Positions 18,514 through 27,787 are shown, counted from the first letter of the stretch. The stretch is 64,000 bases of DNA from Mucilaginibacter flavus (GCF_030409315.1 NZ_JAUFPS010000096.1:1-64000), one strand, 5' to 3'. Made by a program: numbers and translations. Notes: generated from the letters alone by a model not told the origin.

Positions 18514-19368
18514 ATGGTTTACTATAATCCTAAAGAGTGGTTTTCATTTATTTTTAAGATCAACAAAGCCGATACGCTATGGGAATTGTTCCCGCTCATT
18601 TTGTCGGTGGGCGCCTACGCGGGCGCTGTTACTTATTTGCTGATAGATTTTTGGCACCTGCCGGATACAAGTTTGCTCAGGAAGGTGAGCTATATCCATC
18701 AAACCATTGGTTTTGTATTTTCATTGCTATTGGCGTTTCGCATCAATTCGGCGTATGATCGCTGGTGGGAAGGTCGTAAAATTTGGGGTAGCATGGTAAA
18801 CAACAGCCGCAATCTGGCGCTTAAACTTAAACACATGGTCAAGCCATCAGAATATGCCTTTTTCAATTATGCCATACCCATGTATTCACGCGTTTTGCGC
18901 AACCACCTTCGGGATGTATATGTACATGAAGAACAAGATTTTGTTCCCATCGATTCAAAAAAACATGTGCCTAATCAGGTAGCATCAGCCATCATTGAAA
19001 ACATTTACCGGTTAAACAAACAGGGAGAAATCAACCCCGAGCAGTTGTTTAGTATAACTTCCGAAATAGGTTCATTTACAGATAATTGTGGCGCTTGTGA
19101 GCGTATCAGAAAAACACCGATACCGTACTCTTACAATGTGTTTATAAAAAAGTTTATTTTTACCTACATCATGACACTGCCTTTTACCTGGGCTTTTGAG
19201 ATGAAGTATTTCACCATACCCATTATCGGTTTTGTATTGTTTGTTTTTGCCAGTATCGAAATCCTTGCCGAGGAAATTGAAGATCCTTTTGGTTTTGATC
19301 CTAACGATTTGCCGCTGGATAATATCTGCGAGAATATTCAAAAACACGTAGGCGAAATCTTCGGGTAG
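18514..19368 (+). CDS. bestrophin-family anion channel protein
   Basis: 284 residues. 'LLAFRINSAYDRWWEGRKIWGSMVNNSRNLALK' is the bestrophin/UPF0187 signature, and 'EIEDPFGFDPNDLPLD' near the C-terminus the conserved DPFG motif that binds calcium in animal bestrophins. About four membrane segments. Probable inner-membrane chloride or cation channel. Confidence 0.92.
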   Translation: MVYYNPKEWFSFIFKINKADTLWELFPLILSVGAYAGAVTYLLIDFWHLPDTSLLRKVSYIHQTIGFVFSLLLAFRINSAYDRWWEGRKIWGSMVNNSRNLALKLKHMVKPSEYAFFNYAIPMYSRVLRNHLRDVYVHEEQDFVPIDSKKHVPNQVASAIIENIYRLNKQGEINPEQLFSITSEIGSFTDNCGACERIRKTPIPYSYNVFIKKFIFTYIMTLPFTWAFEMKYFTIPIIGFVLFVFASIEILAEEIEDPFGFDPNDLPLDNICENIQKHVGEIFG

Positions 19369-19373
19369 TTACT

Positions 19374-20276
19374 ATGCTCAAAATAGCTTTCGATCCCATC
19401 TACGCTCATCCGTTACCCGAGGGACACCGTTTCCCGATGTTGAAATATGAGTTGATACCAGCCCAATTATTGTATGAGGGAGTTATTACTATAGACAATC
19501 TTTTTTCGCCGGGCTTGCCGTCAGAAGATGTTATTCTTAAAACACATGATCGGCAATATTGGGAACAACTACGTGATCTTACTTTACCTGAAAAAGAACA
19601 ACGGCGTATAGGTTTTCCTTTATCAGCCCGGCTTATTGAACGTGAAATGAGGATTGCAAGGGGGACAATTGATGCTTGTAAATTTGCTTTTGAAAACCGC
19701 GTTGCTTTTAATGTTGCCGGCGGTACCCACCATGCAGGCTCAAATTGGGGTGAAGGTTTTTGTATGCTGAACGATCAAGCCATAGCTGCTAATTATTTAC
19801 TAAACAGTAATTTATCTAAATCGATCTTAATTATAGATTTAGATGTGCACCAGGGAAATGGCACCGCTCAGATTTTTGAAAACGAACCGCGTGTTTTCAC
19901 TTTCTCAATGCACGGCGATAAAAATTTCCCGTTCAGAAAAGAACGCTCTGACCTGGATGTCCCCTTGACCGACGGTGTAGAAGATGATGAATACCTTCAA
20001 ATTTTAAAAAACACATTGCCAGGGTTGATCCGCAGGCATCAGCCCGATTTTATATTTTACCTGGCTGGTGTGGATATTTTAAGTACTGATAAACTGGGTA
20101 AATTAGCTTTAAGCAAAGAGGCCTGCAAAGAGCGCGACTTTTTTGTTTTTGAACAATGCATCAATAACAATATCCCTGTGCAGGTTAGCATGGGTGGTGG
20201 TTACTCACCTCAAATAAAAGATATAGTGGATGCCCACTGCAATACGTTTAAAGCCGCAATTGATCTTTATTTTTAA
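19374..20276 (+). CDS. histone deacetylase-family (AcuC/HDAC-like) deacetylase
   Basis: 300 residues. Zinc amidohydrolase motifs: 'GGTHHAGSNWGEGFCMLND' (catalytic His pair), 'IIDLDVHQGNGTAQIF' (zinc Asp/His), 'AGVDILSTDKLG' (zinc Asp) and 'SMGGGYSP'. Bacterial members deacetylate proteins, polyamines or small molecules. Starts 5 bp after the bestrophin stop. Its stop codon interlocks with that of the convergent MATE gene (shared TTAA). Confidence 0.93.
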   Translation: MLKIAFDPIYAHPLPEGHRFPMLKYELIPAQLLYEGVITIDNLFSPGLPSEDVILKTHDRQYWEQLRDLTLPEKEQRRIGFPLSARLIEREMRIARGTIDACKFAFENRVAFNVAGGTHHAGSNWGEGFCMLNDQAIAANYLLNSNLSKSILIIDLDVHQGNGTAQIFENEPRVFTFSMHGDKNFPFRKERSDLDVPLTDGVEDDEYLQILKNTLPGLIRRHQPDFIFYLAGVDILSTDKLGKLALSKEACKERDFFVFEQCINNNIPVQVSMGGGYSPQIKDIVDAHCNTFKAAIDLYF

Positions 20277-21652
20277 CCCTGCGGTAAAATCGCGGAAGCT
20301 TTATCCCGATGTTTTTTACTGATGATATTAAATCGGATAAAGAGTAGGATAGAGGCGGTTACCAAACCGAGCACCAGGCCGTACCAAATGCCGCTTACCC
20401 CCAGGTTAAATACAATTCCAAGTAGGTAACCAATGGGCAAACCAATTACCCAATAGGCCAGAAAAGTAATAAAAGTTGGCACATTTACATCGCCCATGCC
20501 GCGCAGAACGCCAAGGCCCACAACTTGTGTTCCGTCAAATAACTGAAAAAACGCCGCTATGATAAGTAACTGAGCAGCAATGTCAATTACCGCTTTATCA
20601 GAAGTGAAAACCCATGGTAATAAATGCCTGCAAAGGGCAAATACAATGGCAGTAAAGGCCATAAAAACCAGTACAATATGATAATTGGAGATAGCGCCAA
20701 GGCGTAAGTTTTTATGATCGCTAACACCAAAATAGTTTCCGGATTTTATGGCCGCCGCGGCCCCAATTCCACTGGCCATCATATAAGTCATTGAGGCTAA
20801 CGTAATGGTAATTTGATGCGCTGCCTGGCTAACGTAACCTATGGTGCCTACCAATAAAGCCGCGCCGCCAAAAGCACTGATCTCAAACGTGTATTGCATA
20901 GCCACCGGCGCGCCTATTTTTAATATACTTAATGAGCGCATTCTGTCGATTTTTTTTAATGCGAAGCTTTTTAAATACGCTTTAAAATTTGCCGACCTGA
21001 ATACATAAATACCCATCACAGTTGCCATTAAACAACGATCAATCAGTGTGCTGTATCCAACGCCTTTAATGCCCATTGGATGCACCCCAAACAGCCCTTT
21101 TACAAATACAATTCCCAAAAAAATGTTGAGTACGTTGCCGGCTACAGATATAACCATTGCCTGCATGGTAAAGCCCAGTCCTTCGGCAAATTGTTTAAAC
21201 GTATTGAACAACAACAGCGGGATAAGCGATAAGCTTAGCAGCAATAAATAGGGTTTAGCCTCCGTAACAACTGCCGGCGATTGATCAAGATGACTAATTA
21301 AAAGTGTAGTGCCAAAGTAGATACCACAAAACAAAATCACGCCGCTCAGCATATTTAAAAACAGGCTGTTTGAAAGCAATATCCCACATTCCTTGTAATC
21401 TTTTCGGCCGTTGTTTTGTGCTATCAGCGGTGTTAATCCATATGATATACCCATACCAATAACCAAAGGCATCATAAAAAGGCTGTTTACTGTTGATATT
21501 GCAGCCAAAGAAATTGTACCCGCAAAATGACCAACAATAATGGTATCTGATAGCTGCACCGTCATATGGCCAAGGTTTGATAGTACAACCGGGCCCGCCA
21601 GCTTTAAACTTTCGCTATAAAATGGTCGGTATTTTTTAAAAACGGCTTTCAT
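20273..21652 (-). CDS. MATE-family multidrug efflux transporter
   Basis: 459 residues from MKAVFKKYRPFYSE; a start seven codons earlier is less likely. Twelve hydrophobic segments, with the typical N-terminal 'KLAGPVVLSNLGHMTVQLSDTIIVGHFAG' and a duplicated 'GAPVAMQYTFEISAFGGAALLVG' in the second half. NorM/DinF-like inner-membrane cation/drug antiporter. Overlaps the HDAC gene tail-to-tail by four bases. Confidence 0.93.
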   Translation of the reverse strand: MKAVFKKYRPFYSESLKLAGPVVLSNLGHMTVQLSDTIIVGHFAGTISLAAISTVNSLFMMPLVIGMGISYGLTPLIAQNNGRKDYKECGILLSNSLFLNMLSGVILFCGIYFGTTLLISHLDQSPAVVTEAKPYLLLLSLSLIPLLLFNTFKQFAEGLGFTMQAMVISVAGNVLNIFLGIVFVKGLFGVHPMGIKGVGYSTLIDRCLMATVMGIYVFRSANFKAYLKSFALKKIDRMRSLSILKIGAPVAMQYTFEISAFGGAALLVGTIGYVSQAAHQITITLASMTYMMASGIGAAAAIKSGNYFGVSDHKNLRLGAISNYHIVLVFMAFTAIVFALCRHLLPWVFTSDKAVIDIAAQLLIIAAFFQLFDGTQVVGLGVLRGMGDVNVPTFITFLAYWVIGLPIGYLLGIVFNLGVSGIWYGLVLGLVTASILLFIRFNIISKKHRDKASAILPQG

Positions 21653-21704
21653 AATTGATTTGCAGGGCTGCAAAAGTAACGATTAAGGCCGGGAAATTAT
21701 TGGT

Positions 21705-22328
21705 TTAACAAGCGGTATAATACTCTTCTTTTTCGGTAGTGTTGATGCGGATCAGTCCCGAAAGTATCAAATCTACCAGGATGCGTTGCGTACGCCGGCG
21801 GCCCATTTTTAAAAGTTCGCTGCATTCTTTAATGGTGATGCGGCCTGTTTTTTCCAGGTGCCCCAGCAGTGTTTTTTCATTTTCTGAATATTCTATCAAA
21901 ACACCCTCGTCACCGGCAGATCGTTTTAGAACTTCCAATACTATTTTACTGGCTAATACACTTTTGTCTTTCACCCTTACATATGCCCACCACTTGCCAT
22001 CATCAGCGAGGGCGTAATGGGGTTTAAGGTCGCTTGGCAAGGTATCAACTACAAGCACAAGCTTATCATCAACGTAAACTTCCTCAAATGTTGGTTCAAG
22101 CGCTGGCCGAATAAACATATGAGCCGCGCGAGTAATCATATACCGTTCCTCGTCTTCAGATTTTACGCCTTTTATAGTACCGTCATCCGCCACGCCAATC
22201 AATAATTTTCCACCTTTGTTATTGGCAAAGGAAACCATAGTGCGCGCTATTTTTTCGCAGCTTGTAATTGTTTTTTTAAAGTCGAGCGTAACGCCCTCGC
22301 CCTCAAAAATTAGTTTTTTGATATTCAT
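21705..22328 (-). CDS. AlbA_2 (Schlafen-like) DNA/RNA-binding protein with C-terminal wHTH
   Basis: 207 residues. AlbA_2 domain at about 1-125 ('ARTMVSFANNKGGKLLIGVADDGTIKGVKSEDE'), then a winged HTH-like tail ('TGRITIKECSELLKMGRRRTQRILVDLI'). Proteins of this kind are nucleic acid-binding regulators; ATP-binding is often annotated. Target unknown. It is first in a minus-strand group with the MATE gene. Confidence 0.85.
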   Translation of the reverse strand: MNIKKLIFEGEGVTLDFKKTITSCEKIARTMVSFANNKGGKLLIGVADDGTIKGVKSEDEERYMITRAAHMFIRPALEPTFEEVYVDDKLVLVVDTLPSDLKPHYALADDGKWWAYVRVKDKSVLASKIVLEVLKRSAGDEGVLIEYSENEKTLLGHLEKTGRITIKECSELLKMGRRRTQRILVDLILSGLIRINTTEKEEYYTAC

Positions 22329-22352
22329 TGTAGCTCCCGGTGCTTAAACTAA

Positions 22353-22808
22353 TTATTGAGTTTTGTATGGTGTAAATATCTCCATCCAGTTTGCAGGCTT
22401 GGCTAATGGTGTAAAACCAAAATGTTCATATAAACCATGGGCGTCGGCCGTAGCTAACGACCATCGCCTTAAACCCTGCAAATCCGGATGGTTAACAATG
22501 GTTTGAATCAGCCATTTTGATAGCCCCTTTTTTCTGAATTTTGATAAAATAAAAACATCGCAAATGTAAGCGAAAGTAGCATGGTCTGTAACTACGCGTG
22601 CAAAGCCAGCCAGTTCATTTTGAGCGTAAACTCCAAAACACATCGAACTTGCAATAGCCTTTTCCAATCTTTCGCGCTGTATACCCTGCGCCCAATACGA
22701 TTCATCATTTAAGTAGTTGTATATTGTTTCAACATTTAACAGAGATTTATCTGTTGAGATCAGGAAGCCCTTTTTTATAAAAGCCTCATCATTCATAAAA
22801 ATAGCCAT
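22353..22808 (-). CDS. GNAT-family N-acetyltransferase
   Basis: 151 residues. The acetyl-CoA motif is 'CDVFILSKFRKKGLSKWLIQTIV' followed by 'LATADAHGLYEHFGFTPL', standard for GNAT enzymes. A start at the internal ATG (MNDEAF, residue 5) is equally possible. Acceptor unknown. Confidence 0.88.
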   Translation of the reverse strand: MAIFMNDEAFIKKGFLISTDKSLLNVETIYNYLNDESYWAQGIQRERLEKAIASSMCFGVYAQNELAGFARVVTDHATFAYICDVFILSKFRKKGLSKWLIQTIVNHPDLQGLRRWSLATADAHGLYEHFGFTPLAKPANWMEIFTPYKTQ

Positions 22809-22817
22809 TACTTAAAA

Positions 22818-23294
22818 TTACAAATTTGGATCGATAAAATCCAGGTTACGCACATAAACTTCATTCATTACAGACACACACATGTCACCGCTCTTGTCAT
22901 AAATGTCAACGGGGTGATGAACAGCATATTTGCCAATAGTGTTCAATATATTTTCGGCCTCTGCAATGTCTTCTTCACTCAGGCTGATTTTGAAATGCAA
23001 ATCAGTTAAACCAGGTTTTAAATAATCTATTTTCGACGATTTTGACCATACCTTTAACCTGTAACCTTTTTTTGTAAGCACCTGGTAAAACAAAATAGGG
23101 TAGAAGGGATCGGCCGCGGCAAAAAGAGTACCGCCAAAAATTGATTTGTTATAGTTTTTATTCAAAAAGCTTTTTTTGATTTTTACTTCAACTCCTCTAT
23201 AGTCTTTATCAAAAGCGACAACCCAAATACGCTGAAACAGGAGAGGAGGGTAGATACGCATTGCCCATTTTAAAACTACCTCTGAAACTACCAT
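22818..23294 (-). CDS. DUF4442 (hotdog-fold thioesterase-like) protein
   Basis: 158 residues. 'NKNYNKSIFGGTLFAAADPFYPILFYQVL' is typical of DUF4442, a hotdog-fold family related to PaaI-type thioesterases. The position of the catalytic Asp/Glu is not evident. It sits 9 bp upstream of the GNAT gene on the same strand. Confidence 0.8.
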   Translation of the reverse strand: MVVSEVVLKWAMRIYPPLLFQRIWVVAFDKDYRGVEVKIKKSFLNKNYNKSIFGGTLFAAADPFYPILFYQVLTKKGYRLKVWSKSSKIDYLKPGLTDLHFKISLSEEDIAEAENILNTIGKYAVHHPVDIYDKSGDMCVSVMNEVYVRNLDFIDPNL

Positions 23295-23503
23295 AGGCCT
23301 AAATATCCGAATTTTAACATGAAAACTGGAGTCATCTGTAAGTAGAAAATTACTATTTTCATTTTTAATAACTATAATAGATTTAAAAAGTAAATTCTGT
23401 AGAAATTATTTCAAATAATAAGCAATTCAGATAAACAATCTATAGCTAATCGGGTTAATAGTATGTTCATTTTACAACTTAAACAATCTAAAAACATATA
23501 ACT

Positions 23504-23716
23504 ATGAAAAAGCAAATTTTAAGCCTTGCACTTGTCGCGACAATGATTGGTGCAATTACTACAAGCTGCAGTTCTGAGAAAAAAGCAAGCAGCGGGTCTG
23601 ATAGCACCAAAATGGATTCGGCGTCTACAACAACTCCGGCAGCGGCAACTGATACTGCTAAAACCGATACCATGAAAAAAGACACGGTTAAAAAAGATAC
23701 AGCAAAGAAAATGTAA
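23504..23716 (+). CDS. small low-complexity lipoprotein
   Basis: 70 residues. Lipoprotein signal 'VATMIGAITTSCSSEKK', then a low-complexity mature part rich in Thr, Asp, Lys and Ala with repeated 'KKDTVKKDTAKK'. A perfect terminator follows. Such tiny lipoproteins are common in Sphingobacteriaceae; function unknown. The gap 23295-23503 before it is AT-rich, with no other feature seen. Confidence 0.8.
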   Translation: MKKQILSLALVATMIGAITTSCSSEKKASSGSDSTKMDSASTTTPAAATDTAKTDTMKKDTVKKDTAKKM

Positions 23717-23726
23717 TTTTCGCCAT

Positions 23727-23771
23727 CCAATAAAAAAGGTCTGGTTTTTAAAGCCAGACCTTTTTTATTGG
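23727..23771. terminator. 18-bp perfect inverted repeat, bidirectional terminator
   Basis: Arms 23727-23744 and 23754-23771 are perfectly complementary with a 9-base loop; A- and T-tracts inside the arms let it work as an intrinsic terminator for both the lipoprotein and the convergent SDR gene. Confidence 0.95.
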
Positions 23772-23787
23772 GAAATTTTATTTTGCA

Positions 23788-24582
23788 TTAAAAAGCGGTT
23801 TTGATAACACCACCGTCGGCCCGCAAAGAAGCGCCGTTAGTTGCTGCTGATAATGGACTGGCTACATAAGTTACCAGGTTGGCAATTTCTTCGGTAGTGA
23901 TAAAACGCTTCAAAATAGATGTTCCGCGCACGTTGGCGAAAAAGTCTTTTTCAACTTGGGTGTTTGTAACGCCTTGGTCTTTTGCCAGGGAGTCGATAAA
24001 ATCACCAACTCCCTCAGAAAGTGTCGGACCAGGCAGTACAGAATTTACCGTAACCGCGGTTCCTTGGGTAAGTTCTGCCAGGCCACGGGCTACCGCAATC
24101 TGCGCTGTTTTTGTCATGCCGTAATGAATCATTTCTGCAGGGATTTGCAATGCCGATTCACTTGAAATGAAAATTATTCGGCCCCAGTTTTTGGCAATCA
24201 TCTTATCAAAATAAGCACGCGATAATCTTATACCACTAAGCACATTCACCTCATAAAATTTAAACCAATCTTCATCGGTGATTGCCTTAAATTCTTTGGG
24301 CTCAAAAATACCAACGTTATTTACCAGTATATCAACTTCGGGCAATATCGCGGTTAAATTTTCGACCTGTTGCTTATTTGAAAAATCGGCAGCAATTCCT
24401 TTGATGTTTTTGTTGCCGGTTTCAGCAATTAATTTTTGAACGGTTCTGTCAACTTTATTTTGATCGCGTCCATTAACGTAAACCTGAACGCCTTCGGTCG
24501 CCAATGACTTTGCTATCGCGTAACCAATACCGGCTGTTGAGCCTGTAACTAATGCCAATTTGTTGTTTAATCTAAGGTCCAT
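23788..24582 (-). CDS. SDR-family oxidoreductase
   Basis: 264 residues, classical short-chain dehydrogenase: TGSTAGIGYAIA (NAD(P) binding), 'VNNVGIF', catalytic Ser in 'FISSESALQ', Tyr-x-x-x-Lys in 'HYGMTKTAQ', and C-terminal 'LRADGG'. Substrate unknown. Its start lies 160 bp from the left attachment site of the provirus, and its promoter region seems unaffected by the insertion. Confidence 0.92.
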   Translation of the reverse strand: MDLRLNNKLALVTGSTAGIGYAIAKSLATEGVQVYVNGRDQNKVDRTVQKLIAETGNKNIKGIAADFSNKQQVENLTAILPEVDILVNNVGIFEPKEFKAITDEDWFKFYEVNVLSGIRLSRAYFDKMIAKNWGRIIFISSESALQIPAEMIHYGMTKTAQIAVARGLAELTQGTAVTVNSVLPGPTLSEGVGDFIDSLAKDQGVTNTQVEKDFFANVRGTSILKRFITTEEIANLVTYVASPLSAATNGASLRADGGVIKTAF

Positions 24583-24742
24583 GATTTTTATTTATGATTT
24601 GTTGTTAAGTACTAAATCAATACAATCATAATACCCAAATATAGATTTGTCAGTATTTCTAAATTTAACGTTAAATAGGTTTGACAAATCTTAGGATATA
24701 TTACAAACGCCTGATTTTAGAGCTAAATTCCAATCAGTTTAT

Positions 24743-24770
24743 TTATGTCATAATTAACAGACTGTTAAAT
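24743..24770 (+). other. left attachment site (dif-like, attL candidate)
   Basis: 28-bp site read as XerC arm TTATGTCATAA, 6-base centre TTAACA, XerD arm GACTGTTAAAT. It shares the inner TCATAA and the outer TGTTAAAT with the right site, in the same orientation, and the same layout as E. coli dif (XerC arm GGTGCGCATAA, XerD arm TTATGTTAAAT). Functional role is inferred. Confidence 0.6.
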
Positions 24771-24935
24771 TGAATCGATGGATTCCCCTACAAGAAAAAA
24801 GCCTTTGAGAAGCTATAAAAAGGGGAAATGAAGTAGTAAAATTTTAATGTTGTGAATAAGTTTATATCGCATAAACAATCACACCACTAAAATAGTAGTT
24901 CTTTTGATAAATACAAAAATATTATATTATTTTTT

Positions 24936-25406
24936 TTACAAAAAAAATGAAAGCAAAGTAACCATTGTCTTTATATCGCCAAAACTCAAAGACGGTGAAC
25001 GCCTAACAACGTTATTTCGTTGTGAGTTTGGCAATTCAAAAGCCCTGTACTTTTGCTGTAAATCAAAAAAGCGAGGCCTCTGATCGCCCTTAAAAGTCAA
25101 ACATAACTTTTGGCCGTCAACGGCAAGAACCAATAAGTATTTTTTGGGTGAATCCGATGCAACGACAACAGACGATTCGCAACCATTAATAAGTGTATCT
25201 TTTATGGTAGATAACTTTATAACTTCTTTTGAGGTACTATTAAGATAAAATACCTCACCCTTATCGTTATCTACCGGAGGAACAATAATAGTTATATATT
25301 CGTTAAAAGCACCCTTATCAGTCGTATCAGATCGAAAGTAATCTAAAACCTGTGAATGAGACTTAAAGGGAATTACGAGCAAAAAAAGAAGTAAAACTTT
25401 TTTCAT
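24936..25406 (-). CDS. exported protein at the provirus end (possible cargo)
   Basis: 156 residues with a signal peptide (MKKVLLLFLLVIPFKSHSQ). The mature part has one Cys pair (GCESSV, KLCLTF) and no recognised domain. It starts 8 bp after the initiator stop codon and lies inside the attachment sites, so it belongs to the element and is co-transcribed with rep. A Sec-exported protein with no clear virion role could alter the infected host (superinfection exclusion, surface change); that is speculation. Bases 24583-24935 before it hold attL and an AT-rich tract with a small TTCCCCT/AGGGGAA inverted repeat. Confidence 0.75.
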   Translation of the reverse strand: MKKVLLLFLLVIPFKSHSQVLDYFRSDTTDKGAFNEYITIIVPPVDNDKGEVFYLNSTSKEVIKLSTIKDTLINGCESSVVVASDSPKKYLLVLAVDGQKLCLTFKGDQRPRFFDLQQKYRAFELPNSQRNNVVRRSPSLSFGDIKTMVTLLSFFL

Positions 25407-25414
25407 GATAAGGG

Positions 25415-26743
25415 TTATTTTAAATGGTGCCGACCAAAATAATGTTTATAGTCGACATAATCAAGGGCAGGAGGGGGCATCCCCTGTAAAATACTTTCAG
25501 AGGTAATACCGACCTCTTTCAACTTCTTTTGATAGTGAAAGAAAGTAGACCGGGGCAAAAGATTACTCTTTCTTAATTCGTCCAGTGAATAATATTGCGA
25601 GAGGAGCGAAAGCGTTACAATCATCGGTTTATTATAACTGTTTTCACGACGAAGCTTTTCGTTTTCCTTTCTAATATTATCCCTCGTTTCATTAAGGGCA
25701 TCTACTTTCTGCATAACATCGAATATTGATAATTTTTGTGTTAATTGGTAATCCTTTACCTTTTGCCAGAAAAATTCATACATCTCTTTGAATATTTCCA
25801 AAGAGAAATGTACGCTTTGCGTTATTATGGCATCATAATGCATTACAGGCTCAAACACAAAATGTTTGCTTTGTTCTACAAAACGCATAGCGTTTTTGTA
25901 AAATTCCGGCGAACTTTTGCGCGCCCAAAGATGATTGGTTTGGTCAAACATGAACGGTACATATTTACAATGCAATTCAGCCTTTTCAAACAAATAATTA
26001 ATTTGAGCGGCCCTAAAAGTTACCTCATACCGGAGTATCTTATCGGCCATTTCCTGCAAATGGTCTAACGTTTCCCCGGTATTGTTTTTCTTTAAAAGTT
26101 CTTTACGATCATTCTTTTTAAACTCTGTACCCTTATGGTAGATTTTAAACGAATATCGTTTCGTATGGTAAAATAGGGTAGTACCGTAGTCTTTACCCTC
26201 GTTTTTAGAGGACCGACCATATTTCTTTAGCAATACTTTTTGTTGTTCCAGGTATGACAGCGCATCATTTTTTGAATTGAAAAATTGATTATAACACATG
26301 TCAAGACGTGTTAACTCAATATCAAACATTTTCACAGTCTGTAAAAAATGCTTTTTTACAAAGCCCTGCAAAAAATCAACAAGGTATTGGTAAATTGTTT
26401 CAGGTGACTGACTGTAATACCTTATAAACTGAATAACATTTGTACCAAAAAGATACTTTGGTATAGCAAAATTAAAGCTTATGAAATTTTGCGCAATATT
26501 ATAAACGTAAGATAAAGTATAATGACTTGAGGCAATATAAATAGAAGAACGCTTAGTAAAAGCAGTAATGTTATTAGTATCATGATGAAGAAGAGCACGA
26601 ATTTTGCTATTCTCAAACATTTCGCCCGTATCTTCATCCACCAAGATAATTGTCGAACCGACCTTTGAGGTCCGTTCAAATTGAGTTTTGATAATATTGT
26701 AAGTGTCGACATTGTTAAGTTTAAATTCGATTGTGTCAATCAT
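25415..26743 (-). CDS. rep: phage replication initiator, gene II/X (Phage_CRI-like) family
   Basis: 442 residues from the ATG at 26743, which overlaps the preceding gene by 8 bases; a longer start adds an improbable hydrophobic leader. Family-like features: FAIPKYLFGTN (about 92-102), LTRLDMC (144-150), YHKGTEF (202-208, Tyr candidate for the nicking residue) and LRYEVTF (237-243). The C-terminal 100 residues look like a separate helical/HTH module ('LSLLSQYYSLDELRKSNLLPRSTFFHYQKKLKEVG'). Members nick double-stranded phage or plasmid DNA to start rolling-circle replication. This is the strongest viral hallmark in the element. Confidence 0.85.
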   Translation of the reverse strand: MIDTIEFKLNNVDTYNIIKTQFERTSKVGSTIILVDEDTGEMFENSKIRALLHHDTNNITAFTKRSSIYIASSHYTLSYVYNIAQNFISFNFAIPKYLFGTNVIQFIRYYSQSPETIYQYLVDFLQGFVKKHFLQTVKMFDIELTRLDMCYNQFFNSKNDALSYLEQQKVLLKKYGRSSKNEGKDYGTTLFYHTKRYSFKIYHKGTEFKKNDRKELLKKNNTGETLDHLQEMADKILRYEVTFRAAQINYLFEKAELHCKYVPFMFDQTNHLWARKSSPEFYKNAMRFVEQSKHFVFEPVMHYDAIITQSVHFSLEIFKEMYEFFWQKVKDYQLTQKLSIFDVMQKVDALNETRDNIRKENEKLRRENSYNKPMIVTLSLLSQYYSLDELRKSNLLPRSTFFHYQKKLKEVGITSESILQGMPPPALDYVDYKHYFGRHHLK

Positions 26744-26918
26744 GAGAAAATGAAGTAATAATATAATAAAGAGATTCAAAGCCTGAATAAATCTGTACAG
26801 CCGAACCGTCAGTAAAAACAACGTCACACGTATCAAAATTTATAGTAGTATCATCTACCTGTTTACCACTAATAAATTCAGCAAACTGACTTGGAGAAAG
26901 GTTTTGGTATAATTCCAT
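26736..26918 (-). CDS. small phage protein, 60 residues
   Basis: Acidic 60-residue product ('ELYQNLSPSQFAEFISGKQVDDTTINFDTCDVVFTDGSAV') without membrane segment. Its start overlaps the preceding stop by one base (TAATG) and its end overlaps the rep start by 8 bases, arguing for real translation and coupling to the initiator. No recognised family. Confidence 0.7.
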   Translation of the reverse strand: MELYQNLSPSQFAEFISGKQVDDTTINFDTCDVVFTDGSAVQIYSGFESLYYIITSFSHD

Positions 26919-27280
26919 TATTTAGAAATTGGAAAATCAATAAATATTTGTTTAGCATCTAAACCAGTCGCTTTACAATGGTCGATGTAAATCTTATGGT
27001 TTCTTTCACGCTCTTTTACAAATTCATCCTGTATAAGCGTTTTACCCGCTTCTACAGCTTGATTAAGCGCACGGAAGTAATCTATTTTAATACCAAATTC
27101 TTTTTCAAAAATGGTTTGATTATAGTGTATGCCCGCACGACTTAATGATTCATAGGTTAAAGCGTGAACGATATGCGGAAGCATATCTGTAGGTATATCA
27201 AGCAAATTAAAGTCGTAAAATTCTTTTCCGTCTTTATATTCTTTTACATACCAAATTTTATGCTCTATTCTTTGTGACAT
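26918..27280 (-). CDS. hypothetical phage protein, 120 residues
   Basis: Hydrophilic, mostly helical-looking; 'NLLDIPTDMLPHIVHALTYESLSRAGIHYNQTIFEKEFGIKIDYF' is the central part and the C-terminus is rich in Lys/Glu. No signal or membrane segment. Position just before rep suggests a replication or control function. Unrecognised. Confidence 0.75.
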   Translation of the reverse strand: MSQRIEHKIWYVKEYKDGKEFYDFNLLDIPTDMLPHIVHALTYESLSRAGIHYNQTIFEKEFGIKIDYFRALNQAVEAGKTLIQDEFVKERERNHKIYIDHCKATGLDAKQIFIDFPISK

Positions 27281-27304
27281 AGCTAAAGATTTATAGGTTA
27301 AAAG

Positions 27305-27538
27305 TTATTTTAAGTAAAAATCGACTATACCGAACGATCTAAACTTTAGGCGTAGTTTATCCACCCTCATTTTTGAAGCCTTTACAAGAGCTGTATTGGC
27401 GTTAAAATCGCCTATATAAAAATGTAAACTATTGGCAGATATCATAAACCGCCTACGGCCCTGATAGGGCCTTCGATCATAAGGTTGTACCACTACGTAG
27501 TACTCCTTAGCATAAGGTGTATTAAATAATAATGGCAT
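27305..27538 (-). CDS. small basic phage protein, 77 residues
   Basis: Rich in Arg, Lys and Tyr ('PYDRRPYQGRRRF', 'KASKMRVDKLRLKFRSF'), suggesting nucleic-acid binding, for example as an ssDNA-binding protein. It lies 24 bp upstream of the 120-residue gene and just after a strong hairpin. Unrecognised. Confidence 0.7.
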   Translation of the reverse strand: MPLLFNTPYAKEYYVVVQPYDRRPYQGRRRFMISANSLHFYIGDFNANTALVKASKMRVDKLRLKFRSFGIVDFYLK

Positions 27539-27557
27539 AAAATTCAGGTTAAAACAA

Positions 27558-27581
27558 AAAGCCCGGGGATACCCGGGCTTT
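27558..27581. terminator. 10-bp perfect hairpin inside provirus
   Basis: AAAGCCCGGG (27558-27567) / CCCGGGCTTT (27572-27581), 4-base loop. It divides the structural block from the replication block and could attenuate transcription. Confidence 0.85.
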
Positions 27582-27586
27582 GGAGA

Positions 27587-27781
27587 TTAGTAAAGAAAAA
27601 CGGCCACCTTATCAGGATCAAATTTGCTGTATGTTTGTACGTTCCAGAGAGAACGGTACATGCAGGACATCCTGTATAAGGATACGATTTGATAAGGATG
27701 ACCGCCTTTCTTAAAAGTAAATTTCATTCCGACCATCATCTCACCGAGATACAATCGGCCGGGTGAATAATCATAGGACAT
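27587..27781 (-). CDS. small phage protein, 64 residues
   Basis: 'YLGEMMVGMKFTFKKGGHPYQIVSLYRMSCMYRSLWNVQTYSKF' suggests a small beta-rich fold. It starts 6 bp after the M15-like gene, at the end of the structural block. Unrecognised. Confidence 0.65.
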   Translation of the reverse strand: MSYDYSPGRLYLGEMMVGMKFTFKKGGHPYQIVSLYRMSCMYRSLWNVQTYSKFDPDKVAVFLY

Positions 27782-27787
27782 AGCCCA

